Positions 1 through 12,151 of a stretch of DNA of 64,000 nucleotides are shown here, one piece after another; positions within the stretch are counted from its first letter, which is position 1, and every line of letters begins with the position of its first letter. The stretch is from Heterocephalus glaber (taxonomy: Eukaryota; Chordata; Mammalia; Rodentia; Bathyergidae). The translations under genes were made by a program, and so were the position numbers. The stretch spans positions 20,241,550 through 20,305,549 of the forward strand of contig NW_004624732.1 in assembly GCF_000247695.1 (NCBI RefSeq), given 5' to 3'. Under the pieces are notes generated by a model. The model had not been told where the DNA came from. It did no database searches and worked only from the letters and a program-made list of their open reading frames with translations.

Positions 1-124
1 AGGAATGGGGAAAAAATAAGAACCAAGATGCATTATGTAAAGGTACAATTCCCAATGAGAAATGTAATTGTGTTGTATACCTAAAATATACCAATAAAAG
101 AATTTAACAAACAAACAAAAAAAA
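1..124 (+). mobile_element. L1 3' end, cut by window start
   Basis: The sequence matches, with scattered changes, the last ~120 bases of the L1 copy ending near 13009: a 'gaaccaagatgcatta' block, a 'gtatacctaaaatataccaataaaag' terminus with an AATAAA signal, then an A-rich tail with 'aaac' repeats. Only the extreme 3' UTR is inside the window, so truncation and target duplication cannot be judged. Confidence 0.8.
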
Positions 125-1987
125 ACTGTTTCAACTGGATGGAATTATAAGGAAAATCCTAGTGAAAGTTCTTTAAAGCCATCCTTGAAAATAATAATGC
201 GGTCCATATTTTGCCATGAAATTGCCTGTCCCTATTTTACCATTGTTAAGAGTCCTGTTTCCTCTGAACACAGGTCATGATAGCAGCATAAGTTATCATT
301 TTAGCATTTTCTTACCATGAAGAATTTATCTTTCTGTATGAGTTGGTAAATGTCTAATTATTTAAACTTTGAAAATAGACATTTAAAATGAAAATATGGG
401 CTTTTAGTATGTGCAGTCTACATGATATTTAACACAAAGAAATTAACCAACATCCTCAGAGCTTCATTTCAGAGAAGATAGTAACTTTTGTTACCCAGGA
501 TGCCTCTTATTGCTGCACAATCTCATACCCATATCTGGACTAAATTCAAAGGTGTTGTAATTCTTTCTCCCTCATTATGCTTATAAACTCATTCTCATTA
601 CCCCAGGGTTCAAATAATATTGTTAGTGAGCATTCTGACTACCATGAAGGAAAGTGTGGCATTTATTTCTGGGCTAGAGCTGACTTTACTGTAAAGCGAA
701 TGAAGGTGGTGCTTCAGGACTTCCTTTAAAACCCTAAATTGTGTCTGAGCCATGTGGTTATGTGTTTGTGTAGCTCTGCAAATTGTATGTTTCTGTGGAA
801 GCTCAATTGGTAAGAAATCTATGTGTGTCTGTAGGAGCAGGATTCAACCTGATGTGATGCTGGGAGCTGGTGAAGGCACTTTCCAAGGTTCCTGTCTCTC
901 TACTGCATTCTGAAGTATGAAATCCACAGTGAGAAGACAGGACAGTCTTGAGGTTAGGGAGGAAGGATGAATGTACCCTCAAGCCTGCCAAGGAGCCTGG
1001 GAAGACAGGTAGAAACCCATTCATGTTTCTGTTGACAGTGAATTAGAGTGAAATCCTGACAAAGCCAAGAATTTTTTTTAACAACTAATTAAACACACAG
1101 ACCTGGCCGAGGACTTATAGAAGCTGAAGCAGGACTCAGAGGGAAGTGGAGAGATTTGGGGGCCAGCCATTGCCCCTCACCATCGAGGTAAGTCCTCAGT
1201 TCAATGACAGGGCGTGTAAACTGCCCAAGGCTGCTGCTCTGCCTTGGTAAAGGCCAGCCTGTATTTGTCTTCATATCCCCTCAACTAGAAATACACTGGA
1301 TAGAAAACTGGGGGCTATACTTTAGCCATACTTTGTTCAGTCCCTAGCAGTATTGCAAAACAACAACAGAAACAAAACCAACAAAAATCATCAGCTGTAG
1401 TGACGTAGGAGCAATCTGTATGCCCACTTACTCCTGCTGCTTTTCATGCAAACTCACACAGCTTCGTACAAGTAAAGTTTCCCACAGCACCCACAGCACC
1501 CAGCATTGAAGGTTTGTAGGTTGTGGGGGAGAAGCGAGATTTGAAATGCAAACACGGAGCCTAAAGTTAACCTGAGAACATTCTTCTAAACCTTCTCCTT
1601 ACTTTCTGAAACTGGATAGATAATTCCAATCTTAACCACAGTCTTAAAGTTTCTGTGCACCGATAATAAGATGTGAAGCTAAAAGAAAAAACGTAGTTTT
1701 CAAAGCCATTAATATAACTTAGAGGAAATGATTGGATGAATCTTATCAGAGGGAAAACTGAAATATGTATTTTTTTATGTAAATTCACTTTGTCCAAAAT
1801 TGATTATATGAGGAGGTAATCAAAGTATCCAAAAGATATAAGGACATTGAAGTTTCATAAAATTGTGTCAGAAAGTTAATAAGAATATTTTGACTTTTTA
1901 AAATTGGAAACCTATGAGATTTTCCTCTTTTAAAAGAAATATTAGTAATTTTTAGTGACTTACTTTTTTATTCTAAAATTTATTTGA

Positions 1988-2125
1988 AAGCCAAGGATGA
2001 GGCACATGACTAAAGTCCTAGCTTCTCTGAATGCTGAGGAAGGAGGATCAGTTGATCTTAGGAATTTGAGGCCAACTTGGACAAAACAGTGAATCTCGAT
2101 AACAAAAAATATAAAAGTTGGAGGA
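1988..2125 (+). mobile_element. Old 7SL/B1-type SINE
   Basis: A degraded 7SL-derived pattern is readable in order: a 'gaggcacatgactaaagtcctagc' start, 'ctgaatgctgaggaaggaggatcagttga', 'aatttgaggccaacttgg', then an A-rich end. These are the landmark boxes of B1/Alu-like SINEs with many substitutions and no clear target duplication, so the copy is old. Confidence 0.6.
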
Positions 2126-2862
2126 AAGTTAGACAAAACCCCTCAAGGTCCATGTTTTGAGAACTCTGATATTGGAACTGCCCAGGTTAGCACACAGTCA
2201 CTGGGTACAAGATGAGCAGTCCCTCACTAGCAAGGTCTTTGTGCAGATCCACTCTTGGCAGGGCTGTGTCTGAGCTGCTCTCTCAAACAAGCAGGAGCCT
2301 GCACTCCTGGCTTAGTCTTTGCTTGCCATCCAGGGATCTTCATCTCACGTTGAGGCCTTGAGACTGTAGATTGGCTTTGTTGTTCTTCATTTTATCTGTG
2401 TAAGAAACCTTGAGTGAGAGCTCTCCTTGTGAAATAATCAGAAATGGATGATTTTTCAGGAAAAATCAGCCTGCCTTGTCAAGCCAAATGGTGTTTGCCA
2501 GAGTAGGCCAAGCCAGATAAGCTGGACTCACTCCCACTAGAGTGGGGAAGGTGCTTTGTGTCCCCTTGTAGTTCCTGCATTCTGGGCACATGTCATCGAA
2601 CCCTAGAGAAGAGACATGGTCAAGGCCTTCTGAGTCTAAGAAAACCCCCTTCTTCCTAGTCATGTGGAGCTTTTTAACATGGAAAACCTCACCAGATTTA
2701 CAGAGTGGTTTCAGGTTATTGCCTACAGATTGCTTGTATCTCAAACTTTCAAGATTAATTTTAAGGAATATTTTAAGTAGAGAGAAAGTTTATCCTGTGC
2801 AGTAATAAGTAAAGCTGTACTCTAAGCCACTGCTTCCTTGTTCATTAAAAATACCAGTTTAA

Positions 2863-2950
2863 GGGCCAGGGATTTAGCTCAGTGGTTCCAGCGTTTGCCT
2901 CACAAGCACAAGGTCCCAAGTTCGATCCCCAGTACAAAAAAAAAAAAAAA
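2863..2950 (+). mobile_element. ID-type SINE with target duplications
   Basis: This tRNA-derived SINE has an A-box-like 'tagctcagtgg' and a B-box-like 'gttcgatcccc', followed by an A-run. It is flanked by near-identical duplications, 'aaaataccagtttaa' at 2848-2862 and 'aaaataccagcttaa' at 2951-2965, differing at one base, which marks L1-mediated insertion. It is antisense to the CNTNAP gene. Confidence 0.9.
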
Positions 2951-4048
2951 AAAATACCAGCTTAAAAATGCTCCTCTTTCTTGGACTGGAGAATGGGTTC
3001 CCCAGAGCACTATTTATATAAACACAAGACGATCACTTTGAAGAAGGTGACATCTAGTGCAATGGAGGGAGCTTTTTTCTTCCTGGAGATCCATTATGTG
3101 CAGCTATGACAGTTATTTCCTCTCCTCTGCAGTCTGGGACCATGGTGGGCACCATCTCACATTCCTTCCTATTAAGCCTGCATTTCAGGGCATTGGTTGA
3201 CCTCCCTGCACCTGCTCATTGTTGGTGTGAGGGAGCATCTCTTGACTGATCATTACCTGTGTGCTTTCCCTTCTTTATTCAGTATCAACATCCTGAAAAC
3301 TTCCTTAGAAAGTTACCCAATTTTTCCTCAAATTCTCAGACATTCTTTCTCAGTCATTGCTGCCTGAACTCTGCTTAACCTTTGCCAATATTCCACAGTC
3401 CTTAATGAGGTTGTTTTATGTTGTCACGCTAGAAAATTGAAAATTAAAGAGCTTTGATTTCTGAGTTGAGGAGTCACATAAGGGAATCTGTGCATTCACT
3501 TTTGTTCTTTATCTTCTAATTAGAGGATTGGACTTTTTTAAGAACCAAGAACCAGGATACTGGAGACTATTACAAAGACAATATTTCCACTTTCACTTTT
3601 TTCCTTTGCACTTTTATTCCCACCTTAGCATGATTTTAATTTACAATTAAGAAACCCAAGTGATCTTTGCTAATAGAAAAATAAGAAGACTCACGTTGTT
3701 CAGAGAGTTTTGAAGAATGTGAAAGTTAAAGAAGACATTTATGTCCCAGGTTGCTAGTAACTTCCAGCTGGGTTGTTCGTGCCTCCTGCATGAATTATTT
3801 CACTTCAGTCTCCCCAGGTAACTGGTCTTCTCACTGGCTTGTCCCCACCTCTGTTCCTCTGATCAGATCATGTCATCAACACTCTGAGGTCACCTCCTGA
3901 GTCTGTGAGAAGTCAGATGTTCCCTCTGCTCCCTACGATTCCTTTGTCCAAATCCCTATGACCTGCAAAGACTGGCTTCATTGTACACCTTCTATAAAAT
4001 GGGACACCCCATACTGTTACGAATTTTTCAGTCTTATCTGTTCCATGA

Positions 4049-4085
4049 ACACACACACATGTGTGTGCACACACACACAGTTGTG
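4049..4085. repeat. Palindromic (AC)n/(TG)n tract
   Basis: An 'acacacacatgtgtgtg' block is followed by 'cacacacacacag', giving a short alternating purine-pyrimidine tract with inverted symmetry. It is a simple repeat with no sign of function. Confidence 0.8.
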
Positions 4086-4109
4086 TACCTTGAATCAGTG
4101 TTTCAGTCA

Positions 4110-4425
4110 ACACTGAGGCACATGTGAGGGTGGTTCCATAAGATTATAATGAATCTGAAAAAATTCCTGTAGCCTAGTGTTTTTTAGTGTAACTTTTTTA
4201 TGTTTAGATATACAAGTTCTTACCATGGCATTCAGTTGCCTACAGCATTTTGTATGGTAATGTACCATGCAGTTTTGTAGCCCAGAAACAATCAGCTGTA
4301 CCATATGGTCTAGAAGTGTAGAAAGCTGTAAATCCTAGATTTGTAGAGGAGTACTCCATGATGTTGTCTAACAATGCACTCATCGGAATGCTTCTCCATC
4401 AGTATATGATGGGTGACTATAAATA
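4110..4425 (-). mobile_element. Non-autonomous DNA transposon relic (MER-type)
   Basis: Blocks such as 'ggtggttccataagattataat', 'tatgtttagatatacaa', 'ttaccatggcattcagttgcctacagcat' and 'ctccatgatgttgtctaacaatg' occur in the order of a widespread eutherian MER-type element. The other strand of the same family is seen at about 33055-33240. I do not assert a family name; the strand is given relative to that second copy. Confidence 0.5.
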
Positions 4426-4484
4426 GATATACATGTGGACCTGCCACACATAGAAACCTATAGAATCAGATATATAGGTACAGA

Positions 4485-4510
4485 TATAGATAGAAGATAG
4501 ATAGATAGAT

Positions 4511-4541
<31 letters not shown>

Positions 4542-4553
4542 GATAGATAGATA
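4485..4553. repeat. (GATA)n microsatellite
   Basis: Tandem 'gata' units run with two 'gatgata' interruptions, preceded by a less regular 'agatatataggtacagatatag' section. The long uninterrupted central run suggests length polymorphism. Confidence 0.95.
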
Positions 4554-4759
4554 CAAGAGCAAGAGAGAAGGAAGATGGCAGCCCTTCTCCCGTCATGTGT
4601 AAATGTGACTATTGGGCATTTTGGAGGCTAGAGTAAGAAGAGCTATTCATTCATAGAGCCCTCTTATCATTTACTAAGCACCACCAACACCTTGAATGAT
4701 GTTATTTCTATTATTTTCTCAAGAAATTATTATCAAGTTGGCCAAAATCCAAGACTTTA

Positions 4760-5340
4760 TGACACTTTTTGAGAGTAAGTCTGAGAAGAAGCTGGCACTC
4801 CTGCCTTGGTGGTGGGAGTGAAAATTGTTGCCAGGCCTGTGGAAGTCAACTTGGTACTATGCAGTAAAATTACATACAACCTTTGACCCAGCAATTGCTT
4901 TTCTGGGAACTTAACCTGCAGATATACTTGCAAGAATCTGAAATGACCTATGTTCCAGTTTATTTGTTGTGGTTTTATGTGTATGAGGGCCAAGAAAATC
5001 TTTAAAAAGCCCATCAATTAAGGCTTTATAAAATGAAATACTGTACAAACTTACAATTGAATCTCAAACAATTGAAAAATGAATGATGAATCTCTTTATG
5101 TGCTGACATGGAAAGATAAGCTCTAAGATAGATTATTATGTGAGAAAACCAAAGCACGAAACAGTGTGCATGATATGTGCTTGTGTTTGCTTACGTCCCC
5201 ATGAAGAAACCAAGATTTGAGTTACAGGGTGAAGGTTAAGTCTAGACAAATAAAAGACAGGAATGGGAATATGAGTTTCCACTACATGTCTTTTGACCTG
5301 CATTGATTTGTGACCCCTATAAATATATTATCGAAATTTA
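4760..5340 (+). mobile_element. Old L1 (L1M-type) 3' fragment
   Basis: The order of landmarks fits an L1 ORF2 end and 3' UTR: 'ctggcactcctgccttggtggtgggagtg', then 'cctttgacccagcaattgcttttctggg', then 'catcaattaaggctttataaaatgaaatactgta', then 'gaatgatgaatctct'. It is far more diverged than the L1 copies at 12.2, 17.7, 24.1 and 44.5 kb, so it belongs to an older subfamily. It has no open frame of note. Confidence 0.7.
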
Positions 5341-5357
5341 CATTAGAAATTCTTCTG

Positions 5358-5490
5358 GACACAGTCCTGCATGCCCACTTTCCCACCTACTCAGAGGGCT
5401 GAAGAAGGAAGGTCTTTTGTACTTAGGATTTCAAAGCCAGACTGAAAAAAGAGCCTCACCTTCAAATAACTAAAGAAATATCATATTATT
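5358..5490 (+). mobile_element. Old 7SL/B1-type SINE
   Basis: A degraded B1-like order is visible: 'gacacagtcctgcatgcccac', 'acctactcagagggctgaagaaggaaggtc', 'ggatttcaaagccagactg', then 'gcctcacctt'. The divergence is high and no clean target duplication is visible. Confidence 0.55.
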
Positions 5491-5522
5491 CTTAAAAGCT
5501 AATTAAAAAAATCACTGATGTT

Positions 5523-5610
5523 ATAGCTAGTGCTACAATACTTGTTTAGCATATATAATGTTTTGGGTTTGATTCTTAGCACCAGATAAAACAAAACAAG
5601 ACAAAAGCCT
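5523..5610 (+). mobile_element. Old ID-type SINE
   Basis: The sequence 'tagctagtgctacaatacttgtttagcatatataatg' and then 'gggtttgattcttagcacc' plus an 'aaaacaaaacaag' tail follows the ID layout with strong decay of the A and B boxes. It is older than the copies at 2.9 and 32.6 kb. Confidence 0.6.
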
Positions 5611-6289
5611 AGAACTGGCTATTAGTTGACATAAAATAAGTTCTCAAAATCTATGGAAAAGACTCCAAGTTCAGAAAAGGTGGCATTGACCCCTTTCTCC
5701 CTAATATTTCTTGCTAATTACACAATAAGCCTACAGAATTATGGAAGAGGCAACCAAAGAGAATTCTGGAATGTGGAAGGAGGAAGGTGATTTTGTTTGG
5801 CATATAGGATCTGAAGAGAGAACACAGCAGCAGTGTATTGGTACTCCCCACAGGCATTTCCCCACCAGAAATTAGGAGTGGGTGTCAGTCTAAGTAGGAA
5901 TATCTCTCCCTGCCTCTCCCCACATGTGAGGTTGAAAGCAAGACCCTCAGTCTCACACCAGGTGAATCAGGCCATACTGAAAAGGGCATCCAGTGATCTT
6001 CCTCATGGGGCTAGCAATACTGTATCTTCTAACAGACACTGGGGAAGCCAAGCCAAGCCATACCTGCAGGATGAATGCTAACATGAAAGCAAGCAGACCA
6101 ACACAGGAAGTATGTTCTATTTACAGATACACACTGCAGTACAAACTGTAAAATACTACTGAAAGAACAAAAAGGCAAATACTTGGCTGATGCTGCAAGA
6201 AATTATGCTGAACAACAACAAAAACAGAATCTGCCCATAAATTCTTATATTCTTACAGGTCCTTGCCTGTGGTTACCAAAGCCTCATAT

Positions 6290-6650
6290 ACTCATAGGTG
6301 GATTGGATCATGGGGGCATGAGCCTCATCAGTGGATTTGTCTACAGATGAATTTATAGCTGGGTGTGATTTTGGAAGGTGAAGCCTGGTCAGAGGAGGTG
6401 AGTCACTGGGAGCATGGCTAAGCAGAGTTTGTGTCCCTCCCTCCTCCTTGATTTATGCTTCTTGCCTTCCTTTCCCTGAGTAATTCTCCCCTGCCATGCC
6501 CCTCAGCCCTGATACCCTGCCTTGGAGGTAACCAACTATAGACTGAAACCTCTATAAACTATGAGCCAATCCCAACCTTTCCCTCTTTAAATTGTAAGTC
6601 TTAGGTAGTGTGTCTCAGTAATGAGAAAGTAACTTAGACATCTGTGACTA
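6290..6650 (+). mobile_element. MaLR-like LTR relic
   Basis: Blocks 'ggattggatcatgggggcatgagcctcatcagtgg', 'gaggaggtgagtcactgggagcatg', 'agactgaaacctctataaactatgagccaat' and 'ttaggtagtgtgtctcagtaatgag' occur in the order of a MaLR-type solo LTR. The copy at about 8545-9035 has the same blocks in the same orientation. The family assignment is from memory; a similarly organised medium-reiteration repeat is the alternative. Confidence 0.5.
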
Positions 6651-6721
6651 GTCTTATTTAGAGGAAGATCCTCATGAAAACCTCAGCACTACATGAAAAT
6701 TGAATTAAATATTGATTATAT

Positions 6722-7090
6722 GTTTGTCAGCTTTCTGTCACTGTAACAAAATACCTGAGACACTGTCTTAGCTACAGAAAAGGTTATTTGGCCTCACATT
6801 TTAGAGGTTCCAGTCTATGGTTCCGCAGACTCACCGCTTCTGTGCCTGTGGTAACACAGTGCATGACGGTGGGCATATATGACAAGGCAGAACCATTTAT
6901 GACAACAACCCAGGAGTAGAGAGAAGAAGGGACAGGACCTACAGTACCATCAAGCATGCCCCTAAAGATCTTGGGACCTCCCACTAGTTCCACCTCCTAG
7001 GGTGACACCACCTCCCAAGACCAAGATTGCACAATCATATCTTCAACTACTTCAATGCCACTCACCATGGGAGGTCTGCTCTTGTACTTA
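6722..7090 (-). mobile_element. MaLR-like LTR relic, inverted copy
   Basis: Read on the minus strand, this stretch shows the same order as the copy at 6.3 kb: 'cctaggaggtggaactagtgggaggtcc', 'gggcatgcttg', 'catagactggaacctctaaaatgtgaggccaaataa', 'tctcaggtattttgttacagtgacagaaagctgac'. It lies tail to tail with the plus-strand copy, about 70 bp apart. Confidence 0.5.
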
Positions 7091-7784
7091 TATATCCATG
7101 CCCAGTGTAAATATGTGTTGCATGGATGAGTTCCTCAAAAAGAAGAGAGAGTTATGAGAATTGGTGTCAAATGAAAATGAAGACCACTGAAATCCTATCA
7201 TATCAAGAGACAAAGTGTGGATCCAATCATGTTCACTGATTTGAGGATCAGTTATAAATGAAAAAATAAGATTATGATAAGTATAATGTGTTGCTTATTG
7301 TACGTACAATAAATGACCCAGCCTGATAAACACTTCCTAAGTACTTTCTGAATCCAACAATTTCAGAAACTATGGTGCACACTGAAATCATGCTTTATGT
7401 CAGAGACTGAGGTGTGATAGCTGTGGGGAAGAAAAAGATTCTAAGTTCTTTCTTTGGAGGCCTCCTTAAAACTGTATAGAAGACATAAATGGTAGGGTCT
7501 GCATAGTAAAACCATTGTGGACCCACATACAACTACCTAGAGAAAGCTTGGAGGTAGATTTTGCATACTAACTGAAACAAATCATCTAGCTACCAAAGAA
7601 GCACATTGATAGGAGGAGGTATCAATTAACCCATTTCCAGATAATCGACTTGAGAAAGGGTGTAAGAAAATACAGTCAGAGGTCCCTTCTAAACACAGAA
7701 ATAACCATTTGTTACTAATGCAAAAGTTATCCATAGAAGAAAAGGAAACTTGCACGTCTAAGGGGTTGACAGAGGCACACAACT

Positions 7785-7960
7785 GAGTGCCTCCTATGCA
7801 GTCACTGTGTCCTGTGCTCCAAGTGTGATCTATTATTTAATCACAAAATTATCTTTAGAAAGAGATATTGCTTTCTTCATATTTAGAGGTGAGAAAACCA
7901 AGGTTCAGAGTTGAATTCTTTTTCTTATCACTCAATTAGGTAATTGCTGGATCCTGAAAC
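7785..7960 (-). mobile_element. MIR SINE
   Basis: The antisense MIR core order is visible: 'gtgctccaagtgtgatctattatttaatcacaaaatt', then 'atatttagaggtgagaaaaccaaggttcagag', then a weak 'aggtaattgctgg' end. It is an ancient, diverged copy. Confidence 0.5.
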
Positions 7961-8544
7961 TGAACACAAAGCAGCCTAATTTTCCAAACTAATTCACTCT
8001 TTATGCTACCTTTTTATAGAAACAAAACCCAAAACAGAACAAATTTACTTTCTCCATCTTTTCAACAACCCCTAATGATGTCCTTAAACTAAAGACTGCT
8101 ATGAAATGGAAGCAAGGGAGTGTAGGTCCTTGCTCTGACGGCCTCTGAGTGTGGGGCCTCCCTTGTCTGCGTGTATTATACACATCACTCCACTGGGTGC
8201 CTATTTAGAAAACACCCAGTAATGAAATCAATCATTAGCAGACAGAGAAGCTCACCTCCTCTTCCACCCATAATGACAGCAGCATCAGGGAGACAGGAGC
8301 AAGGGAATGATTGCCAGGCCCTCCATCATCATATTAGCTGCCAGCGGGAAATCTGTGCTAGTGAAAACTGACTGACAATTCCACTGTTGACAGGCTAATA
8401 AACTCAGTTGCATCTCCTTCTATGACAATGGATGGTGTTATTTCCTTCTTATGTTTTCTACATATATTCACTTACTCAAATGTATTTGTGGATATAAATA
8501 GAGCTATGCTGACTGAAGAATGATTTATAGATTGTTTTGAGAGT

Positions 8545-9035
8545 TAATAGGGACTTGATATGGGGATACTTAAGACATATCTTTTGAATAAAAAGCTGAA
8601 TCCTCAGATCTTTAGTCAAATTAAAAATGGGCAGTTTCTCTACATAGTGGTAGTTTTAGTTCAGAGCTGGAATGTCCTGCAAAGGTGTCATATGCCCAGA
8701 GATGGGGCTTTTGGAAGGTGATTGGATCATGGGAGCACTGTACTCATCAGTGATTGACCCACTGAGGCCGTCAGAGCCAACTCTGCTGTGAGAAGCTGGG
8801 GCCTGGTTGGAGGTGGTCCCAGGAGCATGTCCCAGGAAGGATGCTTCTCCATTCCACACTCACTCCTTCACTCTTTCTGTCCCTAACTCCCTTTCCCCAT
8901 GCATTTTTCTGCCTTGAAGCCTATTGATCAGAGGCTGAAACTTCAGAAAGTGAGAGGCAAAATATACCTTTCCACTTGTAATCTGTGGGTGTCACATATT
9001 GTGCCTCAGCAATGAGGAAAGTGATCAAGACAGTG
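8545..9035 (+). mobile_element. MaLR-like LTR relic
   Basis: Blocks 'gagatggggcttttggaaggtgattggatcatggg', 'actcatcagtgattgacccac', 'gcctggttggaggtggtcccaggagcatg', 'agaggctgaaacttcagaaagtgagaggcaaaatatacctttcc' and 'gtgcctcagcaatgaggaaag' follow the same layout as the copy at 6.3 kb. It is the most complete of the group here. Confidence 0.55.
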
Positions 9036-9363
9036 GCTAAGCAGAAACCATAAAAGATAAGAGATATCATGCAAATTACTGTCTGTTACCTTCCCTCTGT
9101 GGAGAAGACACACCATCACATTTTGAGGAAGAGCCCAGTTGCAAAGTGGAATTCCATCCTCTCAACATCGATTTTGCACAAGCAATATTCCAGATCTAGT
9201 GTTAGGTGTTGGGGACACATGCAAAATAGCCACAGTGCCTGACTTCATGGAGTCAGAGAAAGGGAGAAGAGGCAATAACTGCATATGTATGCAGACGAGA
9301 TACTGGACCACAGTGTTGAGTCAAATAGAAATTACCTGGAAGACAAGTCATCAAGAAGAGTAT

Positions 9364-9470
9364 GGGCTGGAGATTCAGCTCAGTGGTTCTGCCCTCTTCC
9401 TCATAAGAGCAAGGCCCTGAGTTTGATGCCCAACACCAAAAAAAAACCAAACAAACAACAACAACAAAAA
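9364..9470 (+). mobile_element. ID-type SINE
   Basis: The start 'gggctggagattcagctcagtgg' and the B-box-like 'gagtttgatgcccaacacc' are followed by A-run, 'aaac' and 'caacaacaacaa' tail sequence. The tail has become a simple repeat. Short 'agagta' matches flank it, too short to prove a target duplication. Confidence 0.8.
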
Positions 9471-12151
9471 ATACAGAGTACAGACAGAAATACTGCAAGG
9501 AGAAGAGATGGGAATGATACAAAGAATCCAACTTGGCTAAATGAATAATCAACCAGAACAGTTGTAACATTGTGCTACCACTGGGCTCTAATATGGGATC
9601 AAATTATGAAAGGCTTCACTTATTGAATTGAAATACCAAAACTTTTGTTCACTAAGATATGGAAAGCCACTAAAGGAATCTGGGTAGCATTATCATCAAA
9701 GTTGCTTTTATGAAATAATTAACACAAACTAAATTTTTTAAATAAACACTGGAATTTTACTAACAACAATGGATCTTGTCTAGATCATCATGTAACTAAG
9801 GGATATTGGACAGAGGAACAATATGCCAGTTTTTATTGTATTTGATTCTTAGAACTGAATGTCCTAGGGGTCACAGTCTTGAACTGCTTAGAATCTCATA
9901 TTTTTCCTTTGTAGATTAGAGAAAAGAATACTTACCTTGTGCCTCACCAAGGTTGTAAGCGTAAGAAAATGATGCAAATACATGAGAAAGATCTATAAGG
10001 AAGGGTTATGATCATACTTGTCAGTGAGATTTCACGCCCACTGATGCACGAATTTATCCCAGTAGCAATAAGGGACAGATTCTATGATTTTTCCCTTGAC
10101 TACAGCACAAATGACACTGAAATTGTTGAAGTAACTCCCTCTTGGTATGGTGTTATTGTCCAACAGAATTTCAATGGCTGATGAAATATTTTCTGAATTT
10201 AATCACAGAATTGTACAATCAAATCCAGGAACTGCAGGATTCAAGCTGAATGCACTGAGAATTCCTTTACTTCCTAACAATTTAGTCAGTAAAGTCAGTC
10301 ATAGTTTTAAAAAAAATTGATATACTATATTGAGCAAACATACATGTTCTTATTGCTTATTATTCCTTTCAGTTAACCCCTTATAGATGAAAACCCAAGT
10401 TATTCAACTCTGTTTCCTGCTTCAAGGGGAAAACACAAGAGTTCTGAATACCTGTGACCCTTACGATATACTCTTTATATTTTAACTTGATCTACTTTTG
10501 AAGGACATTTAAGGTAACAGTATGAATGAACACTCATTAAACTGTAGGCAAGAGGTGGACTATATAATATATGCAAATGTTATTTGGGGCTAGAATATTG
10601 GGAGATGTTTAAGATAAGAAATGGGAGCTGTAAAGTGTGATCATAGGACACTATAGTGAGTCAACATACTCATCTTGAGTCATATTGCATGAGCAAATCA
10701 GAATGCCCTTTCTGAGTGGTTGTATATAATCTATTCACAACCGCCTTTTATTCATGAGGGACTGCTAGTTACAAAAAGTGAGCAATATGCCTAAAGTCAT
10801 TTGTGGCAAAGAAGATCTGAATTGTGCCACCACAGTCTGGGATGCTCTCTGTATTATTGGCTTGTCAGACTTTCCTCTATTGGCAACTTAATACCAAACC
10901 TTCATCTCTGTAATCTAAAGTGAAAAGTGTCACTATTGCCATACAGTTTGGTAGCATAGGAGGGCAAATAATCAGATGTCCTTTAGGAAAAATAATCACA
11001 AAATTTCATGAAAGTAACTATAGATACATAATAGATATAATTTAATGTGGAAATCCCAAGTACTAAACATGGTACTATGTTTTTTCTATGCATCCTTGTT
11101 GCTAGTCCTCCTAATCACTGTGTAAACAACTGACACTGAAAGAAGGTGAGCAGTTTGTCTAGTGTTCAATAATATCCATACATTCATTCTGTCAGAATCC
11201 AAAGCAGATCCACAGAAGAAAAACAGTATGCATATATTGAGTTAAATATGTATGTGTATTCCAAATTACTTCTTACTCAAAGGACAAACTAGAAGTTGGC
11301 ATTTCTCTGGCAATTAATCTTTTGTTGATTGAAATACATTAGAAATAAGTCGTCATTGTTCTTAGTCAATGTTCAAAGAAAATATCAATGGTTCTCCAAA
11401 GGAAAACCGCATCAACAATTAAATTACCTTCAGTTAATTATCCTCTCTCATATTTTGGGATCTTTTGTTGTTTCCAGTGGTTTGGAGTAAAGCCAAAATT
11501 TGTGATTACTTTGCTTGAGCTTTGGCAATCCAATGTAATTACTTGAAGTTAACTTTATTTTAGCTTAGCTTAAAAAGGAGGAGGGATAAGGCAAAGAGAA
11601 ATAGAGAAAACAGAAGGAAAGATAAGATGGAACAAATTACCATGTAAGAAATTACTATGGGAAAATCTTAAATGATGGAAATGTATTCAAAAGGAGGAAT
11701 ATTGATTCAATGGTGAATAGAAAAACTTGCTCTTCCCCCTCTCTGACAAGAAGTCTGACCATGAGTTTTGTTTTTAAGGCCTGCAGTTCCATCAAATATT
11801 TAAGAGTACCCTTCCTTCTGCTTAGCAATGTTGTAATGTGAAAGGAAATGTTTTCAAGCCATCTAGAACTGAGTTCCAATCCCACTTCCACCCTTTCTGT
11901 GGCTTTAAGCATTTTGGCCATAAAAAAAAATGATTATATGCATTGATTTCCCCCTATGGGGAAATAAGTGCTGTGTGAACACAACCAAAGAAACAAAGAT
12001 GAGTAGTGGCTATGGAAAGTCTGAGCTGGCTTCCTGCAGGAGTTGGCAGAGGGTACCGAGGCAAAGAATGTGAGAAGTCTTTCTGGTCACAAAATCTGCA
12101 TATGTGAAGATGACTCAGCTGTTTGAAGAACCATGAGCATCTAACTGGTCA

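Noticed and set aside
2863..2950. tRNA-like A and B boxes in this and other ID copies
   Set aside because: These are tRNA-derived SINEs. They lack a foldable cloverleaf and are followed by A-tails, so no tRNA gene is called.
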